DNA of 35,716 nucleotides from Phycisphaerales bacterium (GTDB lineage Bacteria; Planctomycetota; Phycisphaerae; Phycisphaerales; UBA1924), in contig JALUWX010000094.1 of NCBI GenBank assembly GCA_027019265.1, positions 1 to 35,716 of the forward strand, given 5' to 3'. Position 1 is the stretch's first letter; each line of letters opens with the position of its first letter. Of the stretch, positions 26,699-35,082 are shown one piece after another. The position numbers and the translations under genes were made by a program. The notes beneath the pieces are model-generated. The model was not told the origin of the DNA and did no database searches. It saw only the letters and a program-made list of their open reading frames with translations.

Positions 26699-29600
26699 TC
26701 AGAGCAAGCTCCCGCCCTCGAGCGCTTTCTTCTCGAGCGTCAGGTTCATCCCGAGACCCTTCAGTTCGTTGCACAACACGTCGAACGCGACGGGCATCCC
26801 CGCCTCGAGCGTGTTCGTGCCCTTCACCATGGACTCGTAGATCTTCGTGCGCCCTTCCACGTCGTCGGACTTCACCGTCAGGAGTTCCTGAAGGATGTAC
26901 GCCGCGCCGTACGCTTCCAGCGCCCACACTTCCATCTCACCGAAGCGCTGACCGCCCGTCCGCGCCTTCCCACCGAGCGGCTGCTGGGTGATCAGCGAGT
27001 AAGGACCGGTCGCACGCGCGTGGATCTTGTCATCCACGAGGTGGTGCAGCTTGAGCAGGTACATGAACCCGACCGTCGTCCGCTGATGGAACGGCTCGCC
27101 CGTGCGACCGTCGTACAGCTGGATCTTCCCGCCGGCCGGCATCTCCGCGAGCAGCTCCCGCGGGTGGGGCCATTCGCCCTTCGCCTCGAGATCCGCCCAA
27201 CGGTTCCGCACGTACTCGTTCGCCTCAGCGACCGCCGCGTGGATCTCGTCCTCCGTGCCACCATCGAAGACCGGCGTCACCGCTTGGAAACCAAGCACCT
27301 GCGCCGCCCAACCAAGGTGGGTCTCGAGGATCTGACCCACGTTCATGCGCGAAGGCACACCCAGCGGGTTCAGCAGCACATCGACGGGGGTCCCGTCGTC
27401 CATGAACGGCATGTCCTCTTCAGGAACCACACGGGCGATCACACCCTTGTTCCCGTGACGACCCGCCATCTTGTCACCCGCAGACAGCGTCCGCTTCGTG
27501 GCAACGTAGACCTTCACCATCTCGAGCACGCCGTTCGGGAGTTCGTCGCCGCGCTTCATGTGCGCCACACGACGCTGCTTCTCCGCCTCGATCGCCTCGA
27601 TACGAGGCCAGAACTGACGGAACACAACCTCCGCCTTCTCCTTGACCTCCGCGGACCCCTTGATCCACTTCGTCGAGAAGGTCTTGATCTGCTCGATGAT
27701 GACCTCGGGGATGTCCGAAGCACCGACCTTCTGACGAGTCATCGGGTCCACCATCTCGGTCCCGACCGCCTCGTTGATCGACTCCGTCATCTCCTTGAAG
27801 AGCTTGATCGCCTGCGCGTCCTGCTCCGCTTCATACGCCGCGATCTCCGCGTTCAGCGCCTTCTTCTGCGCCTCGCTCATATGAACACGACGGGAGAACT
27901 TCTTCGTCCCGATCACGATCCCCGCAGAACCCGCGGGCATCTCGAGCGAGTCGTTCTTCACGTCCTCACCCGCGCGACCGAAGATCGCGTGCAGCAGCTT
28001 CTCTTCCGGGGTCAGCTCGGTCTTGCTCTTCGGCGAAACCTTCCCACAGAGGATGTCCCCAGGACCCACACGCGCCCCGACACGGATGATCCCGCTCTCG
28101 TCGAGGTTCCGGAGCATCCGCTCCGACACGTTCGGGATATCCCGGGTGAACTCCTCGCGCCCGAGCTTGGTCTCGCGGACCTCCACGTCGTACGCATCGA
28201 TGTGCACACTCGTGAACGCATCGCTCTTGACCAGCCGCTCGCTGATCACGATCGCGTCCTCGAAGTTGTACCCGTCGAACGTGTTGAACGCGACCAGCGC
28301 GTTCCGACCGATCGCGAGCTCGCCGTTCTGGGTCGAAGCACCGTCAGCGATGACCTCGCCCTTCTTGACCTTCTGACCCTTCTTCACGATGGGCTTCTGG
28401 TTCTGACAGGTCCGCTCGTTGAGCCCCACGAACTTCCGCAGCACGTACTCATCCGCGTTGTCGATGATGATCCGTTCCGCATCGACGTACGTCACCTTCC
28501 CGGGGCGCTTCGCCTTCACGAGCATCCCGGAGTACCGACCCACGTCCTGCTCCATCCCCGTCGCAACGCAAGGGGGATCCACACGGAGCAGGGGCACCGC
28601 CTGGCGCTGCATGTTCGAACCCATGAGCGCACGGTTCGCGTCGTCGTGCTCGAGGAACGGGATCAGCGAAGCGGAGATACCGACGAGCTGCTTCGGAGAC
28701 ACGTCAACATAGCTGACCTCCTTCGCCTTCACCTCGGTCAGTTCGCCGTCCACACGAGCGAGCACGTACTTGTCACGGAAGTTCCCCTCCGGATCGAGCG
28801 TGTCCGCCGGCGCGAGCACCGACCGGATCTCCTCGTCCGCGCGGAGGTTCACGATCTCGCCCGTGAGCTTCCCGTCCTCGACAACCCGGTACGGGGTCCG
28901 GAGGAACCCGTACTCGTCGATCGTCGCGTAGATACCCAGCGAACAGATCAGACCGATGTTCGTCCCTTCGGGAGTCTCGATCGGACACACACGACCGTAG
29001 TGCGACGTGTGAACGTCTCGCACCTCGAAGCCCGCACGCTTCCGGTTCAGACCGCCCGGCCCGAGCGCCGACAAACGACGCTCGTGCACCAGAGACGAAA
29101 GCGGGTTCGTCTGGTCCACAACCTGGGACAGCTCGCTCCGGCCGAAGAAGAAATCAATCGCGCTCGAGATGGACTTGGAGTTCACGAGGTCCGCGATCTT
29201 CGCGACCTCCTCCGGGTCCTTCACGCTCATCCGCTCCTGCACCGTCCGGCGCAGCTTCAGGAAACCCTTCCGGATCTCCTCGACAGCCAGCTCGTCGAGC
29301 GTGCGCAGACGACGGTTCCCCAGGTGGTCGATGTCGTCGATGATCACGATCGGACGACCCGTCTCCGGATCCTCCCGGTTCGAACGCAGATCCAGCATGT
29401 ACTGGATCACCTTCAGGAAGTCGATCCCGAGCAGGAACTGCTGCTCCCCATCGATATCCATATCGAACTTCCGGTTGATCCGGAAACGACCCACCGTCCC
29501 CAGACGGTACCGGTTGTCGTCGAAGAACTTCTCGTGGAAGAGCTGCTTCGCCTTCTCGACCTGAGGGGGGTTCCCCGGACGGAGACGCGAGTACACCTTC

Positions 29601-30550
29601 AGCATCGCGCGATCGTAATCGCTCTCGACACCCGGAACCTCGTCGAAGACACTCAGGTCCTCTTCAGCGATCGTGTTCAGGATCAGCGAATCGCTCGGGT
29701 TCTGGACCACACGGATCGAACCCAGCTTGCTCGCGCGGATCGCTTCCGCCGCTTCCTCACCCACCTGACACGCAACACCGACGAGCTCCTCGCCCGTCTC
29801 CGTGTCGATGATCGCGCTCGCCGCCCAATCCTCGGGATGGACGTCCTTCGCCTTGATCTCCACGACCTCGTAGAACAGACCGATGATCGCGTCCGTCGAA
29901 GCGACCGACTCGTCGAGACAACGCAGGAACGTCGTCGCCGCGAGCTTCGTGCTCTGGTCGATCCGCATCGCCAGAACATCCTTCTTGGTCACCTCGAGCT
30001 CGATCCACGACCCACGCTCGGGGATGATCCGCGCGCTGTGCAGCGGCCGGTCACCCTCGCTCGACACGATCGAGAAGTCCACACCCGGCGAACGGTGCAG
30101 CTGAGACACGATCACGCGCTCCGCACCGTTCACGATGAACTCCCCACCACCCATCATGATCGGGAACTCGCCCAGGTAGATATCTTCCTCCGGAAGATCC
30201 CCGTGGGTCTCGCGCTGGAGACGCAGACGCAGCTTGAACGGATGCCCGTACGTCAACCGCAGCTGACGACACTCGTCCGACGTATACCTCGGCTCGTCGA
30301 GCGAGTAGCTCACATACTCGAGCTTCATCGTCTCGTCGTACGACTCGATCGGGAAAATCTCGCGCAGGAGCCCCTCAAGACCGAACCGACCCTCACGGGA
30401 CTCCGGCTCAATCTCGTACTGCAAGAAGCGCTCATACGCATCCTGCTGCACCTGCCAAAGGTCGGGAACCTCCGTCGCATCGCCGCGCTTAGCGAAACTC
30501 CGGACCACACGCTCGCGCTCATTCTCGCGCACTTTGGTCGCTGCTGCCAT
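26699..30550 (-). CDS. rpoB: RNA polymerase beta subunit
   Basis: A 1283-residue subunit forming the other half of the polymerase cleft. Recognised by [16 protein letters not shown], the rifampicin-region block ending [21 protein letters not shown], and the C-terminal [19 protein letters not shown]. The rifampicin pocket reads [13 protein letters not shown], so the F514 and N518 equivalents (E. coli numbering) are Val and Thr. The ATG at 30550 has GAGG 6 nt upstream; an open frame runs on to 30700 without support. Transcription probably comes from the ribosomal-protein genes upstream through the hairpin at 30796-30829, perhaps with an added internal promoter. Confidence 0.98.
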   Translation of the reverse strand: MAAATKVRENERERVVRSFAKRGDATEVPDLWQVQQDAYERFLQYEIEPESREGRFGLEGLLREIFPIESYDETMKLEYVSYSLDEPRYTSDECRQLRLTYGHPFKLRLRLQRETHGDLPEEDIYLGEFPIMMGGGEFIVNGAERVIVSQLHRSPGVDFSIVSSEGDRPLHSARIIPERGSWIELEVTKKDVLAMRIDQSTKLAATTFLRCLDESVASTDAIIGLFYEVVEIKAKDVHPEDWAASAIIDTETGEELVGVACQVGEEAAEAIRASKLGSIRVVQNPSDSLILNTIAEEDLSVFDEVPGVESDYDRAMLKVYSRLRPGNPPQVEKAKQLFHEKFFDDNRYRLGTVGRFRINRKFDMDIDGEQQFLLGIDFLKVIQYMLDLRSNREDPETGRPIVIIDDIDHLGNRRLRTLDELAVEEIRKGFLKLRRTVQERMSVKDPEEVAKIADLVNSKSISSAIDFFFGRSELSQVVDQTNPLSSLVHERRLSALGPGGLNRKRAGFEVRDVHTSHYGRVCPIETPEGTNIGLICSLGIYATIDEYGFLRTPYRVVEDGKLTGEIVNLRADEEIRSVLAPADTLDPEGNFRDKYVLARVDGELTEVKAKEVSYVDVSPKQLVGISASLIPFLEHDDANRALMGSNMQRQAVPLLRVDPPCVATGMEQDVGRYSGMLVKAKRPGKVTYVDAERIIIDNADEYVLRKFVGLNERTCQNQKPIVKKGQKVKKGEVIADGASTQNGELAIGRNALVAFNTFDGYNFEDAIVISERLVKSDAFTSVHIDAYDVEVRETKLGREEFTRDIPNVSERMLRNLDESGIIRVGARVGPGDILCGKVSPKSKTELTPEEKLLHAIFGRAGEDVKNDSLEMPAGSAGIVIGTKKFSRRVHMSEAQKKALNAEIAAYEAEQDAQAIKLFKEMTESINEAVGTEMVDPMTRQKVGASDIPEVIIEQIKTFSTKWIKGSAEVKEKAEVVFRQFWPRIEAIEAEKQRRVAHMKRGDELPNGVLEMVKVYVATKRTLSAGDKMAGRHGNKGVIARVVPEEDMPFMDDGTPVDVLLNPLGVPSRMNVGQILETHLGWAAQVLGFQAVTPVFDGGTEDEIHAAVAEANEYVRNRWADLEAKGEWPHPRELLAEMPAGGKIQLYDGRTGEPFHQRTTVGFMYLLKLHHLVDDKIHARATGPYSLITQQPLGGKARTGGQRFGEMEVWALEAYGAAYILQELLTVKSDDVEGRTKIYESMVKGTNTLEAGMPVAFDVLCNELKGLGMNLTLEKKALEGGSLL

Positions 30551-30882
30551 CCAGCACCTCAAAGAGTGGTTCTCGACACGAACATCGCCCTCGTGGCGCT
30601 TCTGCTCGCGAAGAACTCGTTTGTCTGTATGTGCCCCTATCACCGGCCGATAGCTCAATCCTACCCGTCCCGCCGACGACAGACCACCCACCGAACCCAC
30701 GAACAGGTTTCAGTGAAATTCACGGGTCCCCATCCATAACGACCCGAACACATCCCGTATCCACGCCCGATCCGTTCCGAGCATGTAGCGTTAAACGGGC
30801 GCTCCGCGATCAACACCGCGGAGCGCCCGGTTTCTGCATCCAGAACCGCGACGCATACACACGCCGCGATCCATCATCACGA
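30551..30882. other. rplL-rpoB intergenic spacer
   Basis: 332 nt without a gene. The rplL-proximal part holds the attenuator-like hairpin described separately. The rpoB-proximal 200 nt shows the rpoB Shine-Dalgarno sequence but no convincing -35/-10 pair on the minus strand. The long gap suits separate tuning of polymerase versus ribosomal-protein expression, as in other bacteria; this is an inference. Confidence 0.6.
30793..30829 (-). terminator. Attenuator-like hairpin between rplL and rpoB
   Basis: A perfect 13-bp stem, CGGGCGCTCCGCG (30796-30808) with its complement at 30817-30829, and an 8-nt loop. On the minus strand only three T residues follow, so termination should be partial. Its place after rplL matches the known partial terminator between rplL and rpoB in E. 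coli. Confidence 0.7.
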
Positions 30883-31290
30883 TTACGCGAGCTCGATCTC
30901 GGCGCCCGCTTCGGTCAGCTTCGCCTTGACCTCTTCCGCCTCTTCCTTGCTCACGCCTTCCTTGATCTTCCCGCCGGCCTCTTCCGCAAGCGCCTTCGCT
31001 TCCTTCAGACCAAGACCCGTGATCTCGCGGATCACCTTGATCACACCGATCTTGTTCCCGCCGGCGCTCTTGATCACCACGTCGAACGAGGACTTCTCCT
31101 CTTCCGCCGCAGCGCCGCCACCGTCGCCGCCGCCCGCCATCACAACAGCACCACCGGCCGCAGCCTCGATGCCGTAGGTTTCCTTCATGTAATCACCCAG
31201 GTCCACCGCTTCCTTGAGCGTGAGACCCGCGAGCTCGTCACCGAGCTTGGAGATTTTCGCGTCGAACGTCTTCGTTGCTTCGTCGGACAT
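30883..31290 (-). CDS. rplL: 50S ribosomal protein L7/L12
   Basis: The 135-residue stalk protein, present in several copies per ribosome and recruiting translation GTPases. The N-terminal dimerisation helices (L-T-L-K-E-A-V-D-L) are followed by a flexible Gly/Ala-rich hinge, [13 protein letters not shown], slightly longer and more Gly-rich than usual. The C-terminal GTPase-binding domain has [20 protein letters not shown]. The ATG at 31290 has AAGGAG 7 nt upstream. A 194-nt spacer with hairpins separates it from rplJ, unlike the compact rplK-A-J part. Confidence 0.98.
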   Translation of the reverse strand: MSDEATKTFDAKISKLGDELAGLTLKEAVDLGDYMKETYGIEAAAGGAVVMAGGGDGGGAAAEEEKSSFDVVIKSAGGNKIGVIKVIREITGLGLKEAKALAEEAGGKIKEGVSKEEAEEVKAKLTEAGAEIELA

Positions 31291-31484
31291 AGCCCAACTC
31301 CTTCATGTCTCGTGCACACTCGTGTGCACCAGTCCCGTTCATCCGAGAGGGGCCGAACCGTTCGGCGCTTTAACCCGCCATCCCAAAGAATGGACCCGGG
31401 CCAGTCGGACGAGAACGTGTCTCGTTGCAAACCCCAACCACCCTCAAGCGGCCGGGGATCGTGTCAACCCAAACCAGAGAACGC
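31291..31484 (-). promoter_or_regulatory. Structured rplJ-rplL spacer with three hairpins
   Basis: Three short perfect inverted repeats lie in 194 nt: GTGCACA-CTCG-TGTGCAC (31312-31329), GCCGAA-CCG-TTCGGC (31352-31366) and ACGAGA-ACGTG-TCTCGT (31409-31425), written on the + strand. None has a T tract. The first sits immediately upstream of the rplL Shine-Dalgarno site. A leader structure controlling rplL translation or an RNA-processing site is possible; function is inferred. Confidence 0.4.
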
Positions 31485-32030
31485 TCAGCCGACCTTCGAG
31501 ATCGACTCGCCCTTCTCCAGCTTCTCTTCGATGCTCTTGATGATCCCAGCAAGACCCGAGCCCGGACCCTTGACCGCGCCCACGAGCTTCCGCCCCGGAC
31601 CCAGGATCAACGTCACGTCCTGAGCGATCGCTTCCTCGCGCGTCGGGAACTTGCTCAGCTCCGTCACACCCGCTTCGCCCTCGAAGAGCATCCCGTCCAG
31701 GACGGCGCCCTTGAGCTCGAGATCGGGGAACGTCTTCACAAGCGCCACGATCTCACGCGCCACGTCCACAACGCTCTCAGCGCCGTACGCAATCGCGTTC
31801 GCACCCGAAAGCACGGGCTCCAGAGCCGCAAGCCCCGAACCCTCGAACGCGCGACCGAAGAGCTTGTTCCGGACCACAGTGACCCGGATCTCCTTCTTCG
31901 CAAGACCCTCGCGGATCTTGTTCGTGTCGTTGCTGCTGATCCCACGAAGACCGATGACGAGCGCGTCCTCGTGGTCACCCACGCGCGCCTTGAAGTCCTC
32001 GATCATCATCTCCTTAACCGGCTTACTCAT
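31485..32030 (-). CDS. rplJ: 50S ribosomal protein L10
   Basis: A 181-residue protein that anchors L7/L12 dimers to 23S rRNA and forms the stalk base. Recognised by V-I-G-L-R-G-I-S-S-N-D-T-N-K-I-R, V-V-R-N-K-L, and the C-terminal helix S-I-E-E-K-L-E-K-G that binds L12. The ATG at 32030 has AAGGAG 6 nt upstream. Only 10 nt separate it from rplA, so the autoregulatory L10-binding leader found upstream of rplJ in many bacteria cannot fit here. Confidence 0.97.
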   Translation of the reverse strand: MSKPVKEMMIEDFKARVGDHEDALVIGLRGISSNDTNKIREGLAKKEIRVTVVRNKLFGRAFEGSGLAALEPVLSGANAIAYGAESVVDVAREIVALVKTFPDLELKGAVLDGMLFEGEAGVTELSKFPTREEAIAQDVTLILGPGRKLVGAVKGPGSGLAGIIKSIEEKLEKGESISKVG

Positions 32031-32040
32031 GATGATCTCC

Positions 32041-32727
32041 TTACGACTCGTCGTCCGCCGCCACCGCCACGCGCACCCCGGGGGTCATCGTGCCGCTGAT
32101 CGTGATCTTCTTAACGTACTGACCCTTCACCGCAGAAGGACGCGCCTTCTCGATCGTGGCCACAAAGTGGTTGTAGTTCTCCAGCAGGTCCGCCTCCGCG
32201 AAGCTCATCTTCCCGATGATCGCATGAACGTTCCCGCCCTTGTCCGCACGGTACTCAACCTTACCCGCAGCGAACTCGCCGACGGCCTCAGCGACCTTCG
32301 GGGTCACCGTCCCGTTCTTCGGAGAAGGCATCAGACCCTTCGGACCCAGCACCTTCCCGAGCTTCGACATCACACGCATCATGTCGGGAGAAGCCACACA
32401 GACATCGAAGTCCATCCAGCCACGCTCGATCTCCTGCGCGAGCTCTTCGCCGCCGGCCTTGACCGCACCAGCGTCCAGCGCCGCCTGCACATGCTCCGGC
32501 GCACAGAACGCAACGACCTTCTTGCTCTTCCCGATCCCCTTCGGGAGCGAGACAGAACCACGAACCATCTGATCCGCGTGCTTGACGTCCACACCGAGGT
32601 GCATGCACACCTCGACCGACTGATCAAACTTCGGACCCTTGAACTTCTTCACAACGCTCAGCGCCTCGTTCGCCTCGACGGGCTCGCTGGGCACCAGCTT
32701 CGCGTTTTCATTCGATCGCTTGCTCAT
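32041..32727 (-). CDS. rplA: 50S ribosomal protein L1
   Basis: A 228-residue protein of the L1 stalk that helps release E-site tRNA and in many bacteria represses its own mRNA. The signature L-G-K-V-L-G-P-K-G-L-M-P-S-P-K-N-G-T-V-T is complete, with V-E-Y-R-A-D-K-G-G-N-V-H downstream. The ATG at 32727 has GGAGGG about 8 nt upstream; an open frame extends to 32775 inside rplK without support. It begins 4 nt after the rplK stop. Confidence 0.97.
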   Translation of the reverse strand: MSKRSNENAKLVPSEPVEANEALSVVKKFKGPKFDQSVEVCMHLGVDVKHADQMVRGSVSLPKGIGKSKKVVAFCAPEHVQAALDAGAVKAGGEELAQEIERGWMDFDVCVASPDMMRVMSKLGKVLGPKGLMPSPKNGTVTPKVAEAVGEFAAGKVEYRADKGGNVHAIIGKMSFAEADLLENYNHFVATIEKARPSAVKGQYVKKITISGTMTPGVRVAVAADDES

Positions 32728-32731
32728 CCGT

Positions 32732-33157
32732 TCAGCCCTCCACCGTGATGCCCATCGAACGGGCCGTCCCAGCAATCACAAGCATCGCCGCGTCCAGATC
32801 GTGAGAGTTCAAATCCTCGAACTTCTCCTCAGCGATCTTCCGACACTGCTCGCTCGTGATCGAACCCACGATGTTCTGCGGCTCCCCAGAACCCTTCTCA
32901 AGACCCGCCGCCTCTTTGATCAACACACTCGCAGGAGACGATTTGATCTCGAACTCGAACGAACGATCGTTGAACACACGAACGACACAGCCAACGACCT
33001 TCCCGTTGAGCTGACCCGTCGCCGCGTTGAACTGCTGGATGAACTGACCAGGGTTCACACCCTTCGCACCCAGCACAGGACCCAGAGGCGGCGCAGGCGT
33101 CGCCTGCCCACCCGGCGCCATAATCTTGAACTCGTCAAGCAACTCTTTCTTGGCCAT
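32732..33157 (-). CDS. rplK: 50S ribosomal protein L11
   Basis: A 141-residue protein of the GTPase-associated centre. Typical blocks: K-I-M-A-P-G-G-Q-A-T-P-A-P-P-L-G-P-x-L-G, G-V-N-P-G-Q-F-I-Q-Q-F-N, and a C-terminal A-G-T-A-R-S-M-G-I. The ATG at 33157 is preceded by GGAGGTGGAG, a double Shine-Dalgarno-like run. It is the first gene of the cluster here. The 239 nt upstream (33158-33396) should contain the operon promoter, but only a weak TAGAGT -10-like element on the minus strand was seen. nusG and secE, the usual upstream neighbours, are missing from the window. Confidence 0.97.
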   Translation of the reverse strand: MAKKELLDEFKIMAPGGQATPAPPLGPVLGAKGVNPGQFIQQFNAATGQLNGKVVGCVVRVFNDRSFEFEIKSSPASVLIKEAAGLEKGSGEPQNIVGSITSEQCRKIAEEKFEDLNSHDLDAAMLVIAGTARSMGITVEG

Positions 33158-33396
33158 CGGTCTCCACCTCCCACCCCGTCGCATTCATCCGGTCCGGCCA
33201 GACCGGGCGCAGGGTGGTTCTTTCGGTTCACGTTGTCGCCCTCCCAGCACACACCGCGCCGAGAAGGGCCTCAACTCTAGCCCCCACAACACCCAAGTCC
33301 ATCCCCACACCCCAGATCTCCACGCGCAAACCCCCAGCCCCACACACCCTACACCCAAACATCCGCCGTCTCACCCCAACCCCACCCCACATCCCA

Positions 33397-34200
33397 TTAG
33401 GGATTTCCGCCCAGCGCCCGCGCGAGCCCAGCCCCCACCTCCGGATCGAGCCCGAACCCGATCGCGCGATCCAGCATCTGCATCGCCCGATCCGTCCGAC
33501 CCTCGCTCTGCATCAGCACCGCCACCAAAAGCCACGCCTCCCCCGTCCCCTCGCGCTGCGCATGCTTCACCGCACGTACCACCAGCTCCCGCAGCGCCCT
33601 CGGTCGATCCTTCCCGAAAAGCCCCGGATTCACAGGGATCAGCCCGATCTCGGGCTCCCGCGCATACACATCCGCAACCACAGCAACCGCCTCCGAAGCC
33701 CTCCGCCCCGCAAGCAACGCCACCCCGAACTCACGCGCCGCAATCCAATCCTCCGGGTGCTGCTCCAAATGCACCCCATACGCCCCGATCGCCCCCTCGA
33801 TCGCCACCCGATACGCGCCATCATCCGGGATCGCATAATGCGCACACAACGGATCCGTGCACCCCAGCACGTGCGCCCGGATCTCGTCCCCCGAAAAACG
33901 CCCCTTCAAAAACAACCGCGCCAGATCCACCGCGCGCTGCGCCCCGGCCCCCTCCGAAACCTCGCCTCCCTCGAGCTCCCGCTCCACCCCCTCGATCGCC
34001 TCCAGATTCACCGGAGGCCCACACGTGCAGTTGCACTCATCCACATCCTCCACCATCAGATCCACCTCCCACCCCACCTCGAGCCCCTCCGACGTCGTGT
34101 ACACCCCCTCCAGCTCCTGCCCAGAGGACACCCCAACACCCACCCCGAGCACCAACGCCCCAACCACCCAGCACACCGTTCCCATCACGCCCGCGCTCAT
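33397..34200 (-). CDS. Secreted tandem-family protein, copy 3 (C-T-D-P-x-C-x-H family)
   Basis: A 267-residue member of a tandem family I do not recognise. It has a signal peptide (hydrophobic V-G-A-L-V-L-G-V-G-V-G-V, cut near S-G-Q). The N-terminal domain carries an extra cluster C-N-C-T-C at residues 56-60 not seen in copy 2. Next come R-A-V-D-L-A-R-L-F-L and the family motif C-T-D-P-L-C-A-H (C114, C119, H121). The C-terminal half holds H-P-E-D-W-I-A-A-R-E-F and a TPR-like helix pair, G-E-A-W-L-L-V-A-V-L-M-Q-S-E-G-R then A-M-Q-M-L-D-R-A-I. Its ATG overlaps the copy 2 stop (ATGA, 34197-34200), with GGGAGG 7 nt upstream. Function unknown. Confidence 0.82.
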   Translation of the reverse strand: MSAGVMGTVCWVVGALVLGVGVGVSSGQELEGVYTTSEGLEVGWEVDLMVEDVDECNCTCGPPVNLEAIEGVERELEGGEVSEGAGAQRAVDLARLFLKGRFSGDEIRAHVLGCTDPLCAHYAIPDDGAYRVAIEGAIGAYGVHLEQHPEDWIAAREFGVALLAGRRASEAVAVVADVYAREPEIGLIPVNPGLFGKDRPRALRELVVRAVKHAQREGTGEAWLLVAVLMQSEGRTDRAMQMLDRAIGFGLDPEVGAGLARALGGNP

Positions 34201-34979
34201 TCCAACGCCTCCCGAAGACTCCCACCCACCTCCGGATCGAGCCCGAACTCGATCGCGCGATCCAGCATCTGCAGCGCCCGTTCCGTCCGACCCTCGCTCT
34301 GCATCAGCACCGCCACCAACAGCCACGCCTCCCCCGTCTCCACCCGATGCGCATGACGCACCGCGCGCACCACAAGCTCGCGCAGCGCCCTCGGGTGCTC
34401 ATCCCCGAACAACCCCGGGTTCAGCGGGATCAACCCGATCTCAGGATCCCGCGCGTACACGTCCGAAACCACCGTCACCGCGTCCGCGTCCCGACGAGCC
34501 GCAAGCAGCGCCACCCCGAACTCACGCGCCGCAATCCAGTCCTCCGGGTGTTGCTCCAGATGCACCCCATACGCGCCGATCGCCCCGTCCACCGAAACCG
34601 AATCCCCCACCCCCTCGACCACCTCGCTGTGCGCGCACTCCGGATCCGTGCACGCTTCCACATGCGCCCGGATCTCCGCGTTCGTCAGCTCCCCCGTCAG
34701 GAACATCCGCGCCAGATCCACCGCCCGACGCGCCACCGGCCCCTCCGCAACCGCCGCCGCCTCCCCGATCTCCTCGAGTTCCACCTCCGGACCCTCGATC
34801 GTCTCCAAATGCACCGTCCGATTCCACCACCCCCCACAGACACTCGACCCGAACGTCACCCGCCAGTTCACAGTGAACCCGTCCTGTGTCACGTACGCCC
34901 CCCCGTACGTCTGCCCCCACGACGACACCGCCATCGCCCCGATCACCACCAAACCAAGCTTCCAACGCGCCATCGTCAT
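34197..34979 (-). CDS. Secreted tandem-family protein, copy 2
   Basis: A 260-residue paralogue of its two neighbours. Signal peptide of about 22 residues (L-G-L-V-V-I-G-A-M-A-V-S-S, cut before Q). A short beta-rich N-terminal part (G-A-Y-V-T-Q-D-G-F-T-V) is followed by the motif C-T-D-P-E-C-A-H at residues 110-117. The TPR-like C-terminal half is nearly identical to copy 3 over long stretches, for example I-G-A-Y-G-V-H-L-E-Q-H-P-E-D-W-I. The ATG at 34979 has AAGGGGG about 6 nt upstream; a second ATG at 34973 is close. Translationally coupled to copy 3. Function unknown; likely periplasmic or envelope-associated. Confidence 0.82.
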   Translation of the reverse strand: MTMARWKLGLVVIGAMAVSSWGQTYGGAYVTQDGFTVNWRVTFGSSVCGGWWNRTVHLETIEGPEVELEEIGEAAAVAEGPVARRAVDLARMFLTGELTNAEIRAHVEACTDPECAHSEVVEGVGDSVSVDGAIGAYGVHLEQHPEDWIAAREFGVALLAARRDADAVTVVSDVYARDPEIGLIPLNPGLFGDEHPRALRELVVRAVRHAHRVETGEAWLLVAVLMQSEGRTERALQMLDRAIEFGLDPEVGGSLREALE

Positions 34980-35082
34980 CGCACACCCCCTTCGGGTCGA
35001 GCCGTGTGTGTCCATTCTACAAATCCGCACCCCATCCCCACAAGTTCCCTGAACCCCCGAGATCCCCAAAACCCCCTCCCCA

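Noticed and set aside
22452..26840. Very long open frame on the + strand opposite rpoC (also 26627-30739 opposite rpoB and 9231-12068 opposite gyrA)
   Set aside because: Their products are Arg/His/Leu/Asp-rich with no family resemblance, and the opposite strand encodes unmistakable RpoC, RpoB and GyrA. They result from high-GC codon use that removes stop codons from the antisense frame.
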